A stretch of 64,000 bases of DNA from Heterocephalus glaber (GCF_000247695.1 NW_004624747.1:7297440-7361439), one strand, 5' to 3'; numbered from the stretch's first letter, positions 11,240 through 23,220 are shown. Notes: generated by a model from the sequence alone, not told the origin. Translations and numbers: made by a program.

Positions 11240-11540
11240 CTGTATTTCTCTGCTTTCTGAAGTTAGTGAGACCACTCTAGCTTTTTTGTTATTGATTTTT
11301 GCATGCTGTTTCCAATCTTTTAATTCATCTGTATCTTTTATATTTAAAGTTTATGGAAAGTATGTGGAAAGTATATGATTATTTTATCTATGGTTTTCTA
11401 TTTCAATTATAGATACCCTATAATGAATCTTGTTTTTTTAAAAAAAAAATCCTGTCTGATAGTTTCTTACTTTTATTTGGAGTGTCGAGAGTTTTAATTT
11501 AATGTAATCATTTATATGTTTGAATTTACCTTCTGCTTTT

Positions 11541-11682
11541 TGTTTTTGTTTTTGTTTTTAAGAGCTAGAGTCTCATTATGCTGTCCAAGCTGGTCTCACA
11601 CTCCTGGTCTTAAGGTGATCCTCCCGCCTCAGTCTCCTCAAAAGCTAGGGCTATAGGCAGGCACTACCATGTCTGGTTTTGT
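11541..11682 (-). mobile_element. B1 SINE (antisense)
   Basis: The (tttttg)n tail is followed by 'gagtctcattatgctgtcca', 'ctggtctcacactcctggtc' and 'gcaggcactaccatgtctgg'. Confidence 0.8.
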
Positions 11683-12096
11683 ATGCTTGAGTTCAGACAT
11701 ACTATTTTGTTATTTCTTTTGTCTCATCTACATTTTGTTCTATTTTTATCTTTTTCTGCCATATATTATATTATTTTTAATATTTAATATTTAATTTAGT
11801 TTTTAATTTTTATTAGCTCATAAGCTCTCAGCTCTTTTTTCTTAGTGGTTGCTCTAGAGTTTACATGCATCTTGGACTTAGCAAACTTTCTGTTTCAGCT
11901 GTGTCCTGTTTTCCTCTGCATGTGATATAACCCTACAATTCACCTATTTTATGCTTCATACAACCAGTTATATTCAAGTAAAATTTAAAAGTGAGAAAAT
12001 CAGCATCTTTTAGCACAGTTACCTTTTCCAGCCCTCTTCATTCTTTTGTATGGATCTGAATTTCCATTTGGTATAATTTCTTTCAGCCTGAACTAC

Positions 12097-12191
12097 ATTT
12101 TTTTTTTTTTTTTTTTTTGGTACCAGGGATAGAACTCGGGTTCTTGTGCTTGCGCAGCAGGTGGCAAAACCACTGAGCTAAATCCCCGGCC
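12097..12191 (-). mobile_element. ID-like tRNA SINE
   Basis: Antisense copy with a T21 tail and duplication 'ctgaactac' on each side. Confidence 0.9.
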
Positions 12192-12489
12192 TCTGAACTA
12201 CTTCTTTTAACAACTTTTACAGTTCAGGTCAGTTAGTAACAAGTTCTCTCAGGTTTTACTTGTCTAAAAATATCTTTTTCACTTTTATTTTTCAATGACA
12301 TTTCATGGGCTAGGTAATTATAATTTGTTGGCATTTTTTTCAGCAGTATAAGGATGCTATCCCTTTGTTTTCTGGCTTACATGCCACCCCTCCTTAGCAC
12401 ATCCATTCTCAGGGTCCCAGTAGTCAAATTCCAGAGCCAAAGCTGCCATGACTATGAATAGACATCTTGCCTCACAGAACCTCAGCACC

Positions 12490-12925
12490 TGTATTAGTCC
12501 ATTTTCTGTTACTATAACAAAATACTTAAGGCTAGGTACTGTATAAAGAAAAGAGGTTTGTTTATCTCACATTTTTGGAGGTTATAGAGTCTAAGATCAA
12601 CCAGTCCCAAACTCTAGTGAGGGTCTCATGACAAATGGCATCACATCACACTGGTGGAGCATACAGAAGATATCACATGGCAAGACAGGAAGCAAGAGGA
12701 ATTTAGGGGTCAAGCTTACTCTTTATAACAACTCACTCTCTTGGGGACTAGGGGACTAGGGCCCCAAGAGAATTACATTAATCCCTTCCAAGTATGGTAC
12801 CCTCAGTGACCTAATCACATTCCTTTAGGCCCTACCTCTCTGCACTCCCACACTTGGGACTAAGCTTCCAGCATAGAAATCTTCAGGGAACAGATTCAAA
12901 CTGTATTGAAACAATTTCAGCACCC
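12490..12925 (-). mobile_element. MaLR-type solo LTR (antisense)
   Basis: Begins 'tattagtccattttctgtta' and contains 'aaatacttaaggctaggtac', 'ataaagaaaagaggtttgtt' and 'gtgacctaatcacattcctt'. This is the antisense order of ERVL-MaLR (MST/MLT/THE type) LTRs. It has no internal retroviral genes. Confidence 0.72.
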
Positions 12926-13104
12926 TGGACATTAAAGGGACCCAGAAGCAGAGGGAACCATAGCATGGGGGTGGTGACTTCAAGGTTACTGATCTAGCAA
13001 AGTGTTTCATGAATGGCAAAATGATTCTGATTTCAGTGAGGATGGTGGCTATTGTTGTTGTTGTCTAGGTCTGTGCCTTAGAGATCTGCTTTAAGAAGAG
13101 GCCT

Positions 13105-13290
13105 TTGAGGGGCCAGGGATTTAGCTTAGTGGCGCTGCACCTGTCTTGAAAGTTCAAGGTCTTGAGTTTGATCTCCAGTGGGTGGCAGTGGGGGGGGGGC
13201 TTTGACTGGAGTGTAACTCAGTGATACAGTATTTGCATAACATGCACAAGGCCCTGGACTTGATTCCCAGCATAGCATAAGGCAGGTGTG
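13105..13290 (+). mobile_element. Two adjacent ID SINEs of different type
   Basis: 13110-13180 is the diverged ID-like type ('gccagggatttagcttagtg'). 13203-13283 is the classic ID type ('gagtgtaactcagtgataca' to 'gattcccagcatagc'). A G10 run separates them. Confidence 0.7.
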
Positions 13291-13930
13291 TGTGTGGTGG
13301 GGGGAGCTGCTAGAGGACACAGCAATGCCTAAGACCCCAAGACCCTCTTGTCCTAAATGCATAGCCCATCAAAGCCCCCACACACACACACACAATTATT
13401 TGTTCAATTAGTCCCATCTCTTCCAGCACTGGAGGACCTTGGGAAAGGACACTAGAAATTCTCAGCTCTAGGGTGACCTATTTAAGGGATGCCCCATCCA
13501 GGTCAATGTGAGATGGATCTTGGTTGGAAACTTGGTCCAAAGATGTGGGATCTCTGCAGACTGGTTGTAATTCAAGCCTGCCTCACTGTGGGGTTTCAGA
13601 TTTTGCTTGATCACATTCTGGCATCTTCATAGATTACATGATAGAGTATCATTTTGTGCATTCAGGTTTCTTCCTGAGTCCTGCAGGCTATGTGAGAGGT
13701 CTGTGGCCAGTTGAGAAGGTACCAGAAGGACCTGATATTGCTTGGGCTTTGAGGAGCATCCTTTGGCTCAGGGAGCAGCTGCTGAGGGTTGAGGTCCCCA
13801 GAACTGGTGGAGAAAGCTCTCTGGCATAGCCCTTGGTAAGCAAGCATCCCTCCATCTCTACTGCTTTTCCCTTCCCTGTCCTTACCTTGGCCAAACCTCT
13901 GTCACACCTCTACTGGAAGCTTCCCTGAGT

Positions 13931-14010
13931 CAGTGATGGCAAACCTTCTAGAGCTTTCAATAATACAAACAGCCCCCTGTGGCATTCGTGCTGTAGGTTC
14001 ACCAGTGCTT
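13931..14010. mobile_element. hAT-type MITE, copy 2
   Basis: An 80-bp element beginning 'cagtgatggcaaaccttcta'. It aligns over its whole length to the copy at 9406. It is flanked by an exact 8-bp duplication 'ccctgagt' (13923-13930 and 14011-14018). The right end is decayed but the length is preserved. It has no coding capacity, so it depended on a transposase from elsewhere. Confidence 0.78.
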
Positions 14011-16035
14011 CCCTGAGTGTCCTGCCCAGGTGCCAGATTCCAGCCACCAGGACTTGGCAATTGGAAATGGTTCATTTGTTTGTTTGTAACAATTAATCAC
14101 CTTTACTTTCCTAACAAATTCCATCACTTCTTGGAATTTCTAATGTTTTGTTTCTTTTAGAAAATAAAAACAGTTTATTAGTTTATAATAAGAAATGTAA
14201 CTGCCAAGAACCCGGAGAATGATCTATAGGAAGCAGTTGTCCTCCCCAGGTGGCCAAGCTAGCAGGGCAAGGGGAAGTCAGGGAGGTTGGGGGTAATGTG
14301 CTTCATCCTCACCCTCTTGAGGAAAGGAGTTGGCTAACATCCCACCTCATTTGTCTTTGGTCAAGTTCCTTTTAAGCAGCTTCCTCCCTGAATGTGGACT
14401 TTTCTGGAGCCTCATTATGTTGCGATTGATTTTCTTCCTTTGCAAAAACTGCTTGGGCAGATTTCCACCAAGCTAACCCTCAGAAGCCACCTGCCACAGT
14501 GGTGATTGCACAGATCCTCCTAGCAGGGTTCCTCTATGATGTGGGCGGGAGCAAACCACCCTTAGTCCAGCAGGCATATTCATGGAATTAGTAGGTGAGG
14601 GGAGACAATGGTGCAGCTGTGCATGAGTGGGCCTAGCCAGGGCCTGATTTATGCAGAAGTGTGGGTCTGCCCCACGGGGGCTCTGCCTTTTACAAAAGCA
14701 AAAACCAGGGCCCAAAGCAGAGAGGGACCCTGCACAGTTACATAGTCTTTTAAGCTGAGGACCTCCCTGCCTGATGATCTTACTGTTGGCCTAGGATTGC
14801 AGAAGAAAGAAAACAAGGAGCTGGGTTAGGGCTTGGAATGACCTTAAAGTCTTCAGATCCTAGAAATGGCTTCCTTGACCCTCATCATTAGCCTCTCCCA
14901 GTCAGTTCTGGATCAGGGTTCACAGCCTCCAGCAACTCAAGGGTACTTTTGAATTCCTGAGGTCAGTGGGTCATCAGGGAGACCTGTCCCCCACCCCGTG
15001 GAGTCCTCCAGGAAGAATTTCAGATGCCTGCAAATAAAGGGGCATTTGCTGGGCTCCCAGGTGCATGGTCAGTGGTCCAGTGGTAGGAACAGAATATATG
15101 GGACTTTGAAGGAGCCCAGATAGGCTCCCCAAGAAATCTACCTGGCCCCTTTCTCCTGGCCCCCACTCTAGCCCCATTCACTTTAACCACAATTCTCACA
15201 TGCATCCATCTGGTGTTGCCATTAGAGACAGCCCTCCCAAGGTGACTTGAAGTGGCCCTCTCCCTAGCTTGGTCCTGCTCACTCAGTCCTGGCAGGTCTG
15301 GCTGGTCAGGGCTCAGGGACTGACTCCAGGACCCAGGCTGATGGGGAGCAGGTATGCATTAGCCTCACTCTAGGTGTGTGTAGCCTACCATATATGTGCC
15401 TTTCAAAGGAAGGGTGTTCCTACTGCCCTCCTGGCACCAAAACACTCTCTTACTCAGGTTCTGGCTGGGTCAACAGTCTGGGAATGGAAATGATGGAGGC
15501 AATCCCCATGCTGTGCAACATGTTTAAGTATGCAGTGAGGAGTCTCTGGTGGCATCAGGCAGTTTGGCCAATTAGCTCAGGGAATCTTGCAGGAGTTTGT
15601 TTCTGTGCTATTCTATGCTTTGCTTTTCTCTATAGAGCTTTCTGATTTTTATCCCTTGAAAATGAATCCACTTTCTGGCCAAGTGATAACAAATGATGCT
15701 CGCCTCTCCTCACTATAGCCCAGGCACTGTGTTAACAGATGCTAACCCATCTTACAGATGGAGAACTGAAGGTTAAGATGTTAAGTGGCTGTGGAAGGTC
15801 TCAGCCGTGAGAAGTAGCAAAGTGGGACTTCCAGGTCTTCCTGAGTGACACAAGGGGAGATTATTTCTTACTTGGGCCATTTCACTGGTTTGGGGAAGGT
15901 TGTTTAAGACTTGAACCTGCCCGTCTGTCTTATATCCAGTAGGGTAATGAGGTTCTGCCTCTGCAGGCCCTGTGGGTCTCTTCTCCACCCTCCCTCTGGA
16001 GCTCAGCTTCCACAGACCGTCAATAAATGTGGATG

Positions 16036-16090
16036 AACGCTGCCTGTTTCGAAAGCGCAAGGTCCCGAGTTTGATCCCCAGAACCAAAAA
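16036..16090 (+). mobile_element. 5'-truncated ID-like SINE
   Basis: Only 'aacgctgcctgtttcgaaag' through 'gatccccagaacc' and A7 remain. Exact 11-bp duplication 'aaatgtggatg' at 16025-16035 and 16091-16101 shows it inserted already truncated. Confidence 0.85.
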
Positions 16091-18914
16091 AAATGTGGAT
16101 GGGAACCTCCCCAGGAGCCGCACTGGCCACATTGCAGCCAGAAGAGGTTGAAAGGCACCTAGAAATTTGTAGGGCTGGAAAAAGGAGCATTACAGAAACT
16201 ACGCCACTGAGGCCTGGCCTAGGGGAACAAATTATGAGGAGAATCACAGGACAGTCAGGTTGTGATTTGCTTATTTTTTATTCTTTATTAGCTCAAGAGA
16301 TAGGAATGGCACATGTATACACACACACTCACACACGCATCTAAACTTTGACTCTTCTCCTAACCCTTAATCTGCATGCCACTTTACAGTTTACAAAACA
16401 CTTTCCCAGTCCATTTTCTCTGAGGTGATCCATGTTTAGCACCTCCTGTGTGCCAAGCTCTGGGATATAGGGGTCCATGGGGGCAGATGCAGTCCCTGCC
16501 TCTCACAGCCCCATGGCTCCTGGTGATGGAACATCTTTCCCTTCCTCCACCTCCCTCCATCATTGATACCTGAGTGTGACCTATGGAAAATTTTTTAGGG
16601 TGATTACATAGGCATCAGATAATTTCCAAGGATAAGCAGCTATGGCTGTTTTCAGGCCAGGAAAATGTAAACTAGTAGTTTCCAATGATCTGCCCAACAG
16701 TGCCAACGCTGATGGAGACGGATCAGTGGGTTCTCACATGTGAGTTGCTGGATGTTTAGAATTTAGTCTCACTTGTTTTGGCCTCGAGACAAATCTTGGT
16801 GCTGCATCAAATGAAACACTCACAAAGGTGGGGGTTCTTCTTGTTGTCCATTAAAGGATTCTTCTCACTGGTCAAGGAGGGCTGACCTCACTACTCTCAG
16901 CTGAGTGACTTGGTCTGATGTGTCTGCCCACCCTATTGGTATAGCCACTGGTTTCAAAGGATTCAGACCAAAGGCAGCACCTTTCCACATGCCAACAAGG
17001 ACAGAAAGAAGCCCTCCTACCACAGCCCAAACAGTTGGTGCCATGGGGAGCTGAGCACCAGACCTGAATGAGATACAGGCAACTGCTCCCAAGTAGCCAA
17101 GTCGTAGACTGGGCTATGACTGGCCTGTGTGGTAATTGGTGAAAAAGCAAAACACAAAATTGAATTTGTTATACGGATGAAGGCTAGGCTTCAGTGTGGA
17201 AATGAGGAATTAGTTTAGTATCCTGAAATGGAAAATTTTTTCAAATTTATTTGTTTTCCCAGGAGACAACACAGGGCATAGCAGAAGGAAACCTAGGATC
17301 CAAGAGGCCTGGCAGTCCCCCTGGCTCCTCTTCAGCCTTGGTTTTTCTTATCTACAGAGCTAGGAGGCAGCATCTAAAGCCGCAGGGAACAAATATGCGT
17401 CCGTGTCTATGGCTGGAACCTGGTACTGTGGGATGTCAAAGGTGGCAGGACTTTAGGTGGCATCTAACCTGTTGTTCTCATTGTGGGTAGAGGGTTAGAT
17501 AGAGGCTCTCAGTGGAGGCTGGTGCAGAGCTCAGACACACCCTGGAGAAGGCTCACTGTTGTCTAGAAACCAACCAACCTAGAAGGCTGCTGGTGGGATG
17601 CTGGTGCATCCATGGTCTTAACGCAGCAGGTCAGAGGAAAGGAATGGAGCCCAGGTGCTTCAGCTTTCTGCCCTTCTCATGCCCATCACATAGACCCTCG
17701 GGTGAGAAGCAGAATGGATGGGCCAGCTCAGTCCGCACCAGGGAACTGGGTTGCAGCACCATGACCAGCTTTCTCAGCATGACTGGCACAGGGTCCATCA
17801 AGCAGCCTCCCCTCCTGTCCTCTTTCTGCACCTTTGGGTGAGACTCAAACCTGGACAGGACAGCTCTTTGCCTGCTCTGAGCCACTGACCAATGACCCCA
17901 TATACTTTGATATTATACAAGTCTTTCATCTTTTTTTTCTTAGCCCTTGCTGTCCCCCTTTCTAGGCAGTGGAAGGATTCATTGTCCTCCACTAGTGATC
18001 TGATGGCTTTGCTTCTCCACTACACAACAATTTTAAGTGAATCAAAAAGTATTTATCAATGGAACCCCTAAAACAATGAAAGAAAGAAGGGCAAGGTGGA
18101 GAGAGGGAGTGAGTGAAGAAATCAATGAGTGAACTGGATTTGCATTTAAATAATTGAATCTGTAGTAAAAATTAAAAAAAAAACCTGGACAGGGCAGATG
18201 AGGGAGCCTGGATGGCCTGGAAAGGGTCAACTGCCACAGTGCCTAGTCGAGGATCAGCACCCATGTCCTGTCAGGGAGTCCCTGTGGAAGCCCCAGTTGG
18301 AATGAAAGCTGTAGGTGGGCTGGGCACTCTGCTGGCTGGAGGGGTCTGTGGGTGGCAGGTTGTCTTTAGCATCACAACAGATGCCATAAGTGGAGCACAC
18401 ATCTCTATTTTTATGCTCCATCTCTGTGCCTGTGTTTTTATCCTTGGAGGTGGGCCCAGCTGCCCAGAGCTGTCCGTCATCCTGAGGACAATTGAGGACA
18501 GGGTGCAGTTCCAGGTCATAGCCTTCTGCAGAGGAGGGGCGCACTGGGTTCATGGACATCTGAACCTTTTCTGATGTGCCCATATTTTTCACCTTTCATT
18601 TTGTTCATGGGGTGACCATGTGCCCTGGCTCCCTCCAGTAAGACAGCAGGAGGAAGGAGGCAAGTTTCCTTCAGGATTTGTGCTCCTTGGTCTTACTGCA
18701 GCCCAGGGATTCCTGGAAGAATTAAGAGATTCAGCCAGCATAGATACCAGTCTTTAGGTCCCTGTTTATTGGGTGAGGTTCCTGCCCTTGCAGTCCCACA
18801 GAGTAGATGCAAAGGTTGGCTTTTATATGGTAGGCATGGGGGCCCCAGCTCTTAGGTCCTACCTCAGCCTTAGGAATGGCTTTCTTTGGGGAAGAGCAAA
18901 GCAGATTTTTTCTT

Positions 18915-19105
18915 TTTCCCTTTTTTTTTTTATGAGGGGGTACTGGGGATGGAACCTACCTATATCCCCCACCTATTTTTTATTTATTTTGAAACAGAGG
19001 TATCCCTAAGTTGCCCAGGCTGGGCTCAAACTTGCAGTATTCCTGCTTTAGCCTCCTAGCATGCTGTGATTAGAGGCGTGAACCACCATGCCTTGGCTAA
19101 GGCAG
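18915..19105 (-). mobile_element. B1-dID SINE (antisense)
   Basis: Poly-T, a short ID part ('gtactggggatggaacctac') and an antisense B1 body ('agttgcccaggctgggctca' to 'gtgaaccaccatgccttgg'). Confidence 0.8.
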
Positions 19106-20322
19106 GTTTCTGTCTCTGCTATCAGCATCCAGCTGATTGGATTCTGTGATCAAGTTCAGGACGCTTAACAAATACACCCTACAATCTAAATAAAAGTCAC
19201 CTAAGCTGCTGTAATTGAATGCTGGAGGTGCTAATGCTGCAGATTAGAATTGGCTGTGTTCTGCTCAGGGTGCAGCACCCCCACAGTTCTCACTTGAAGC
19301 CGACACTGGCTGCCTTTGCTTCTCTTTCTCCTCTGAGGCCGGTGGTGGGGTGTCTTTGCACAGGCAGTCTGGGAGAAACTGGAATGCATGCCATGCTCAA
19401 AACCCACGGCATTCGGGATAGACTGAATGCACTGCCACAGGAGGCTGAAGCCCAGAAAGGAATGACTGCTCAGGGTCAAGGCCATGGGCTGGAAAGCTGC
19501 GAGGGCTAAGGACTAGCCCTTGCCCCTTTGCAGTCCTGCATACTTGGACTCTGCTCTAGAGAGAGGAGAGGGACAGCAGTGCCCATGCCCTTTAAACACA
19601 CTATTGGCACCAGGGAACATCACTGGCCAGAGTTAGTCTTGCTGGTAACTGAAGATTAGGTTTCAACCCAGGGCACAGTGTCTGTCACATTGCACAGCTC
19701 TAGATAGCCCTGCCAGGGTAGTGGTGGAGGGAGCTGTGAGGGAATCAGGGCAAGATTTCTCTTTCTTCCTCTACTCCCAGGGACCCTGCCCAGGTTCTGG
19801 GCATGCAGAGATGATGAACAGAAGCCACCACATTCTTCTTAAATATTTGAATGCCATAAATGTTCCTCTAGTAGGCCAGAAGCTGGTGGAGGGCCCATTG
19901 CTGGGGAGCCATGGAAGGGAGCCTGAGGCCTCAAAGAACTGCTCAGTTGAAATCACCCTTACTGGGCCTTGGGCAGAAAGAGGAAAGAAGAAATCCTAGT
20001 CATGGGGCACATGTGCCATGGCAGCACAGAGGCAGGAAAGCACCCAAGTGTGCACTGAGTCCAAGAGGCCTCCAGACTGGCTGAAAGGCCAAGATGGAGA
20101 AAGGCTATGAGGCTGCTGGGAGTTTGACCAGGCTTTGCTGGCCACAGAGGACAGTGAGTGTCCTGCTTTCTTGATACCCAGGGGTGGATAAACAGCCTAA
20201 GTATCTGTCCCTACTCAGGATGCTGCTAGGGCTCCCAGCATCCTCCTCTGGGGCTCTTCCCTTGTTACCTCCTTTTGTCCCCTGCTGGCCTGTCTCCTTC
20301 CACCGCAGTCCTGTCCCTCTAC

Positions 20323-20522
20323 CAGGATGTGTCTCGGCAGCATCTCCCCAAAGAACTCATCCAACCCAGCAATGAGCACAATGCAATGGAATCCTGAGCT
20401 GAGGCCCCTACTCAGGGCTGCTGTCACCTCCAGCTTGATGTGTAAGGGAAGAAGTCCCCACTGGTCATCCTGGGCCTTGATCTCAAGGAGCTCCTGTACA
20501 GGTGACAGCAGGGCCAGGCTGC
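20323..20522 (-). other. Candidate minus-strand exon or coding-like segment, unrecognised
   Basis: On the minus strand, a pyrimidine-rich acceptor ('cttgtttgtttctctgcag') leads into 200 bp that end at 'ctg|gtagag'. The frame is open throughout and beyond (20215-20583). It reads SPVQELLEIKAQDDQWGLLP, then HIKLEVTAALSRGLSSGF and CIVLIAGLDEFFGEML, which looks protein-like in composition. I recognise no family. It could be an antisense gene's exon, an old pseudogene fragment or chance. Confidence 0.25.
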
Positions 20523-21099
20523 CTGCAGAGAAACAAACAAGAGGCTGTGCAAACAGGATGGCCACAGGGAGTCTGCATGTCACTTCTCTCCCTGACTCAT
20601 ACAGACTTTTAGTTTCTGAATTTCAATGGCTACCCCCACAACCAGAACTTCCCCACAGAGAAATCTGATCTATTTTCCTCCAAAGATTTACAAAAAAACC
20701 CAAAACTCTCCTTCTAAATATAGCCCACCTGGTACCACAGTTACCATGGCAACCTGTCCTTCCTAGGAGCTTCCTGGGGAAAGAGTTCTGGCCCTTGTGG
20801 TGGTACCCAGGGGGCTTCTAAGCCAGGGGGTTGAGGAGAACCCTGAGTGGGAAGCAGGGGGAGGCACAGTGAACACTCAGTAAACCCAAGACAGTATCTG
20901 TGCAAACATCAGCTGTGACAATGCAAGGGCGCAGACGGGCTTGGTGTGCCATGGGCTTATGCATGCATTATGGCCCAGCTCTGTACTGGCCACACACTAG
21001 GTACTTGACATCCTCCCCAGAATAGGGATTAATATCTCCAGATTAGGGACTGGCACACTTTACCCAGGCCACGTGGGGTCTGACACAGACCTGTCAGGT

Positions 21100-21735
21100 G
21101 ATGCCTGACAGTTATCAGGGGATACCCAGTTGCCTGATTGAGGGTACAGCAGGGGTGAAAGAACAAGGAATAAAGAATAAAGAACAAATGGTAGTTTATT
21201 ACTTGGGGAGCCAGAAATTGATCTTAGCTCTCTCCTGGCTAAGACCAAGAGCTCTGGATTAATCAGTATTTATGATTATACAACATAGCAAGGGGAGTGT
21301 AAAAGCAGGTGTAGGGAATAGCAGAACTAATGCACTAATGAGCTAGGCTGTAAAAGAGGAACGATAGTTTCTTGTGAAGGACAGGTTACAGTTAACAAGC
21401 CACCTGTGCTATCTTGCAGGTCCTAGCTAAAAAGCCATCTGCATTATCTTAGCTAATGTTTGCTCTTGGAGAATGGCTGCACAGTCAGAATTCTTCAGCT
21501 GTAGTGTTTTCTTGCTATTAGAGATGTCACTGATCTTATTGATCATTAAGATCTCAATTGTGACTGTTGGCACAGGAAAGTCTGTCTCCATGCACCAGCC
21601 AAAGGCTCATTTACAAGCCACACAGGCCTTGGAGTGACTCATAACTTTAATCAATAGCCAAATTCATAAGCCACATCAATAATACCTAAAGCCTGCTCAG
21701 TGTGGTTTTGAGCTGGTCTTCTGCACAGGCCTATC
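21100..21735 (-). mobile_element. Likely solo LTR of an endogenous retrovirus
   Basis: Read on the minus strand, the stretch has retroviral-LTR layout. A TATA-like 'tataatcataaatactg' is followed about 90 bp later by 'aagtaataaactaccatttg', a polyadenylation signal, and then a T-rich, CT-rich U5-like end. No primer-binding site or viral gene flanks it. Exact ends and a target duplication were not identified. Confidence 0.5.
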
Positions 21736-21954
21736 ATGTTCTACCCAGATCACCCCCTCCCTGGCAGAGGGCCTGGCCTAGATGGTACAGTATATGTGCC
21801 AGGCTCTTTGGGGAGGCCAGAGGGACTTGTGAGGTCTATGTACCCGTAAAGGGGTCTTAGTGATCAACTAGAGCATTCAGAGACCACTCCCCAGGGCAGT
21901 GAGCCAGACTTAATGACCAACCTGGAATAAGAATGTGGCAGGCATTTCACTCAG

Positions 21955-22160
21955 CCATAGCACTTTCACACTGTGGACAAATAATAGCTCCTAAAGACGC
22001 CCGTGCACTAATTTCCAGCACTTGTGGATGGATATATTACCCTATGTGGGTAAAGGGCCTTTGGCAGATGTGATTAAGTTGTGGATCTTTTTTAAAGTTG
22101 TAGATCTTGAGATGAGGGATTAGCTGAGATTATCCAAGTAGACCCAGTATAATCACAAAG
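21955..22160 (+). repeat. Ancient interspersed repeat, left part
   Basis: 'aatagctcctaaagacgccc', 'ggcctttggcagatgtgatt' and 'aagtagacccagtataatca' match a common ancient mammalian repeat whose family name I cannot fix. It resumes at about 22600 after an L1 insertion. Confidence 0.6.
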
Positions 22161-22598
22161 TTCCTTTTTTTTTCATGCTCAATTTTAGTTCTTATTTTTA
22201 TTAGTACATGCTTGCAGGACACAGTGGCTACATTTATTATGGGGAATTGGTACGTGCGTGTAACACATCTTAATTCTTTTTACTTCCCTTCCTGTCCCTC
22301 TCCCTCCATCTCTTCGTCCCTTTCCATTTGCAAAACATCTGTCTCCTTGTTTCCTATTATCTTTTATTTTGCTCTTTAAATTATTCGTACTGTATATTAT
22401 ACTCTGGGTTTCTTATATAAGAGAAACTATGTGATATTTAAACTTATGTGTCTGATTTATTTCACTTTTATTGTCCCAGGGTACATTCATTTTCCTACAG
22501 ATGAATCAAGTTTATCCTTCTTTTTGGCAGAGTAGTAGTCCATTGTATATAAAAACCACATTTTTTATCCATTAATCTATTGATGGGCATATAGGCCA
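22160..22598 (-). mobile_element. L1 3' end inserted into an older repeat (antisense)
   Basis: A T run, then 'attggtacgtgcgtgtaaca' related to the L1 3' end at 4158, a pyrimidine-rich block, and 'agtagtccattgtatataaa' / 'tttatccattaatctattga' L1 landmarks. Confidence 0.7.
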
Positions 22599-22599
22599 C

Positions 22600-22665
22600 T
22601 TTAAAGAGGGAGGGAGGGAAAGAAGGAGGAAGGGAGGGAAGGAGAGAGAGAGAGACTGAGACTGA
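22600..22665 (+). repeat. Purine-rich simple repeat (GGGA/GGAA/GA)n
   Basis: 'gagggagggagggaaagaag' continuing into (ga)n and 'actgagactgagat'. It sits at the right junction of the L1 insertion, within the older repeat. Confidence 0.9.
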
Positions 22666-23220
22666 GATTAGATGCTATTCTACTGGCTTTGGAGGTGGAA
22701 GAAGGGGCCACAAGCTAAGGAATGAGGGTGGCTAGAAAAGGCAAACACATTCTCCAAAAAAGAACACAACCCTGTCCCTGCCTTGATTTTAGGACTTCTG
22801 ACTTCCAGAACTGTAAAATAATCTATGTGCTGTTTGAAGCCATTGTATTCGTTTTCTGGGGCTAACAAATTGCCACAAATTGATGGCTTAAAACAATAGT
22901 AGTTTTTTCTTTCACAGTTCTGGAGGACATAAGTCCAAAATTAAGGTGTTAGTGGAGCCATGCTCCCTCTGAAGGCTCTAAGGAAGAATCTGTGTCATGT
23001 CTTTCTTTTCCGATGTTGGCAAAAATCCTTGTGGCTTGTAGACACAGCACTTCGGTGTCTGCCTCTGTACCCACAAGTCTGTGCCTTTTCTTTTCTTATA
23101 AGGACAGCGGTCATATTGGATAAAGTCACAGAATTCCGGTATGACTTTATCTTAACTAACTTAACTGCATCTGCATCAGTCCCTCCAAATCAGGTCACAT
23201 TCTGAAGTTCCAGGAAGGAC
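22666..23220 (+). repeat. Ancient repeats: right part of split repeat plus a second family
   Basis: 22666-22850 continues the repeat broken at 22160 ('ccttgattttaggacttctg', 'acttccagaactgtaaaata'). From 22850, 'gtattcgttttctggggcta', 'cacagttctggaggacataa' and 'cttataaggacagcggtcat' belong to another ancient element often found in mammals. Confidence 0.6.

Larger units (their letters stand above)
8900..12400 (-). mobile_element. Old L1 ORF2-region sequence, antisense, SINE-riddled
   Basis: Follows antisense L1 ORF2 landmarks: 'tccactggctaaggcctcca', 'atctatagcaatagttgttc', 'tccattgatttctgctgttt', 'ttatttgacccattggttat' and 'tgttcattatgaaatttccg'. Heavily decayed and non-coding. Identity is least certain beyond about 11.7 kb. 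Confidence 0.7.
13400..21090. other. Intron of OSBP2, mostly unique sequence
   Basis: No exon with homology was recognised on either strand. The open frames here are short and unsupported, except the candidate at 20323-20522. Repeats are sparse: one hAT MITE, a small SINE at 16036, a B1-dID at 18915 and a MIR-like stretch near 15730-15840. Confidence 0.7.
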
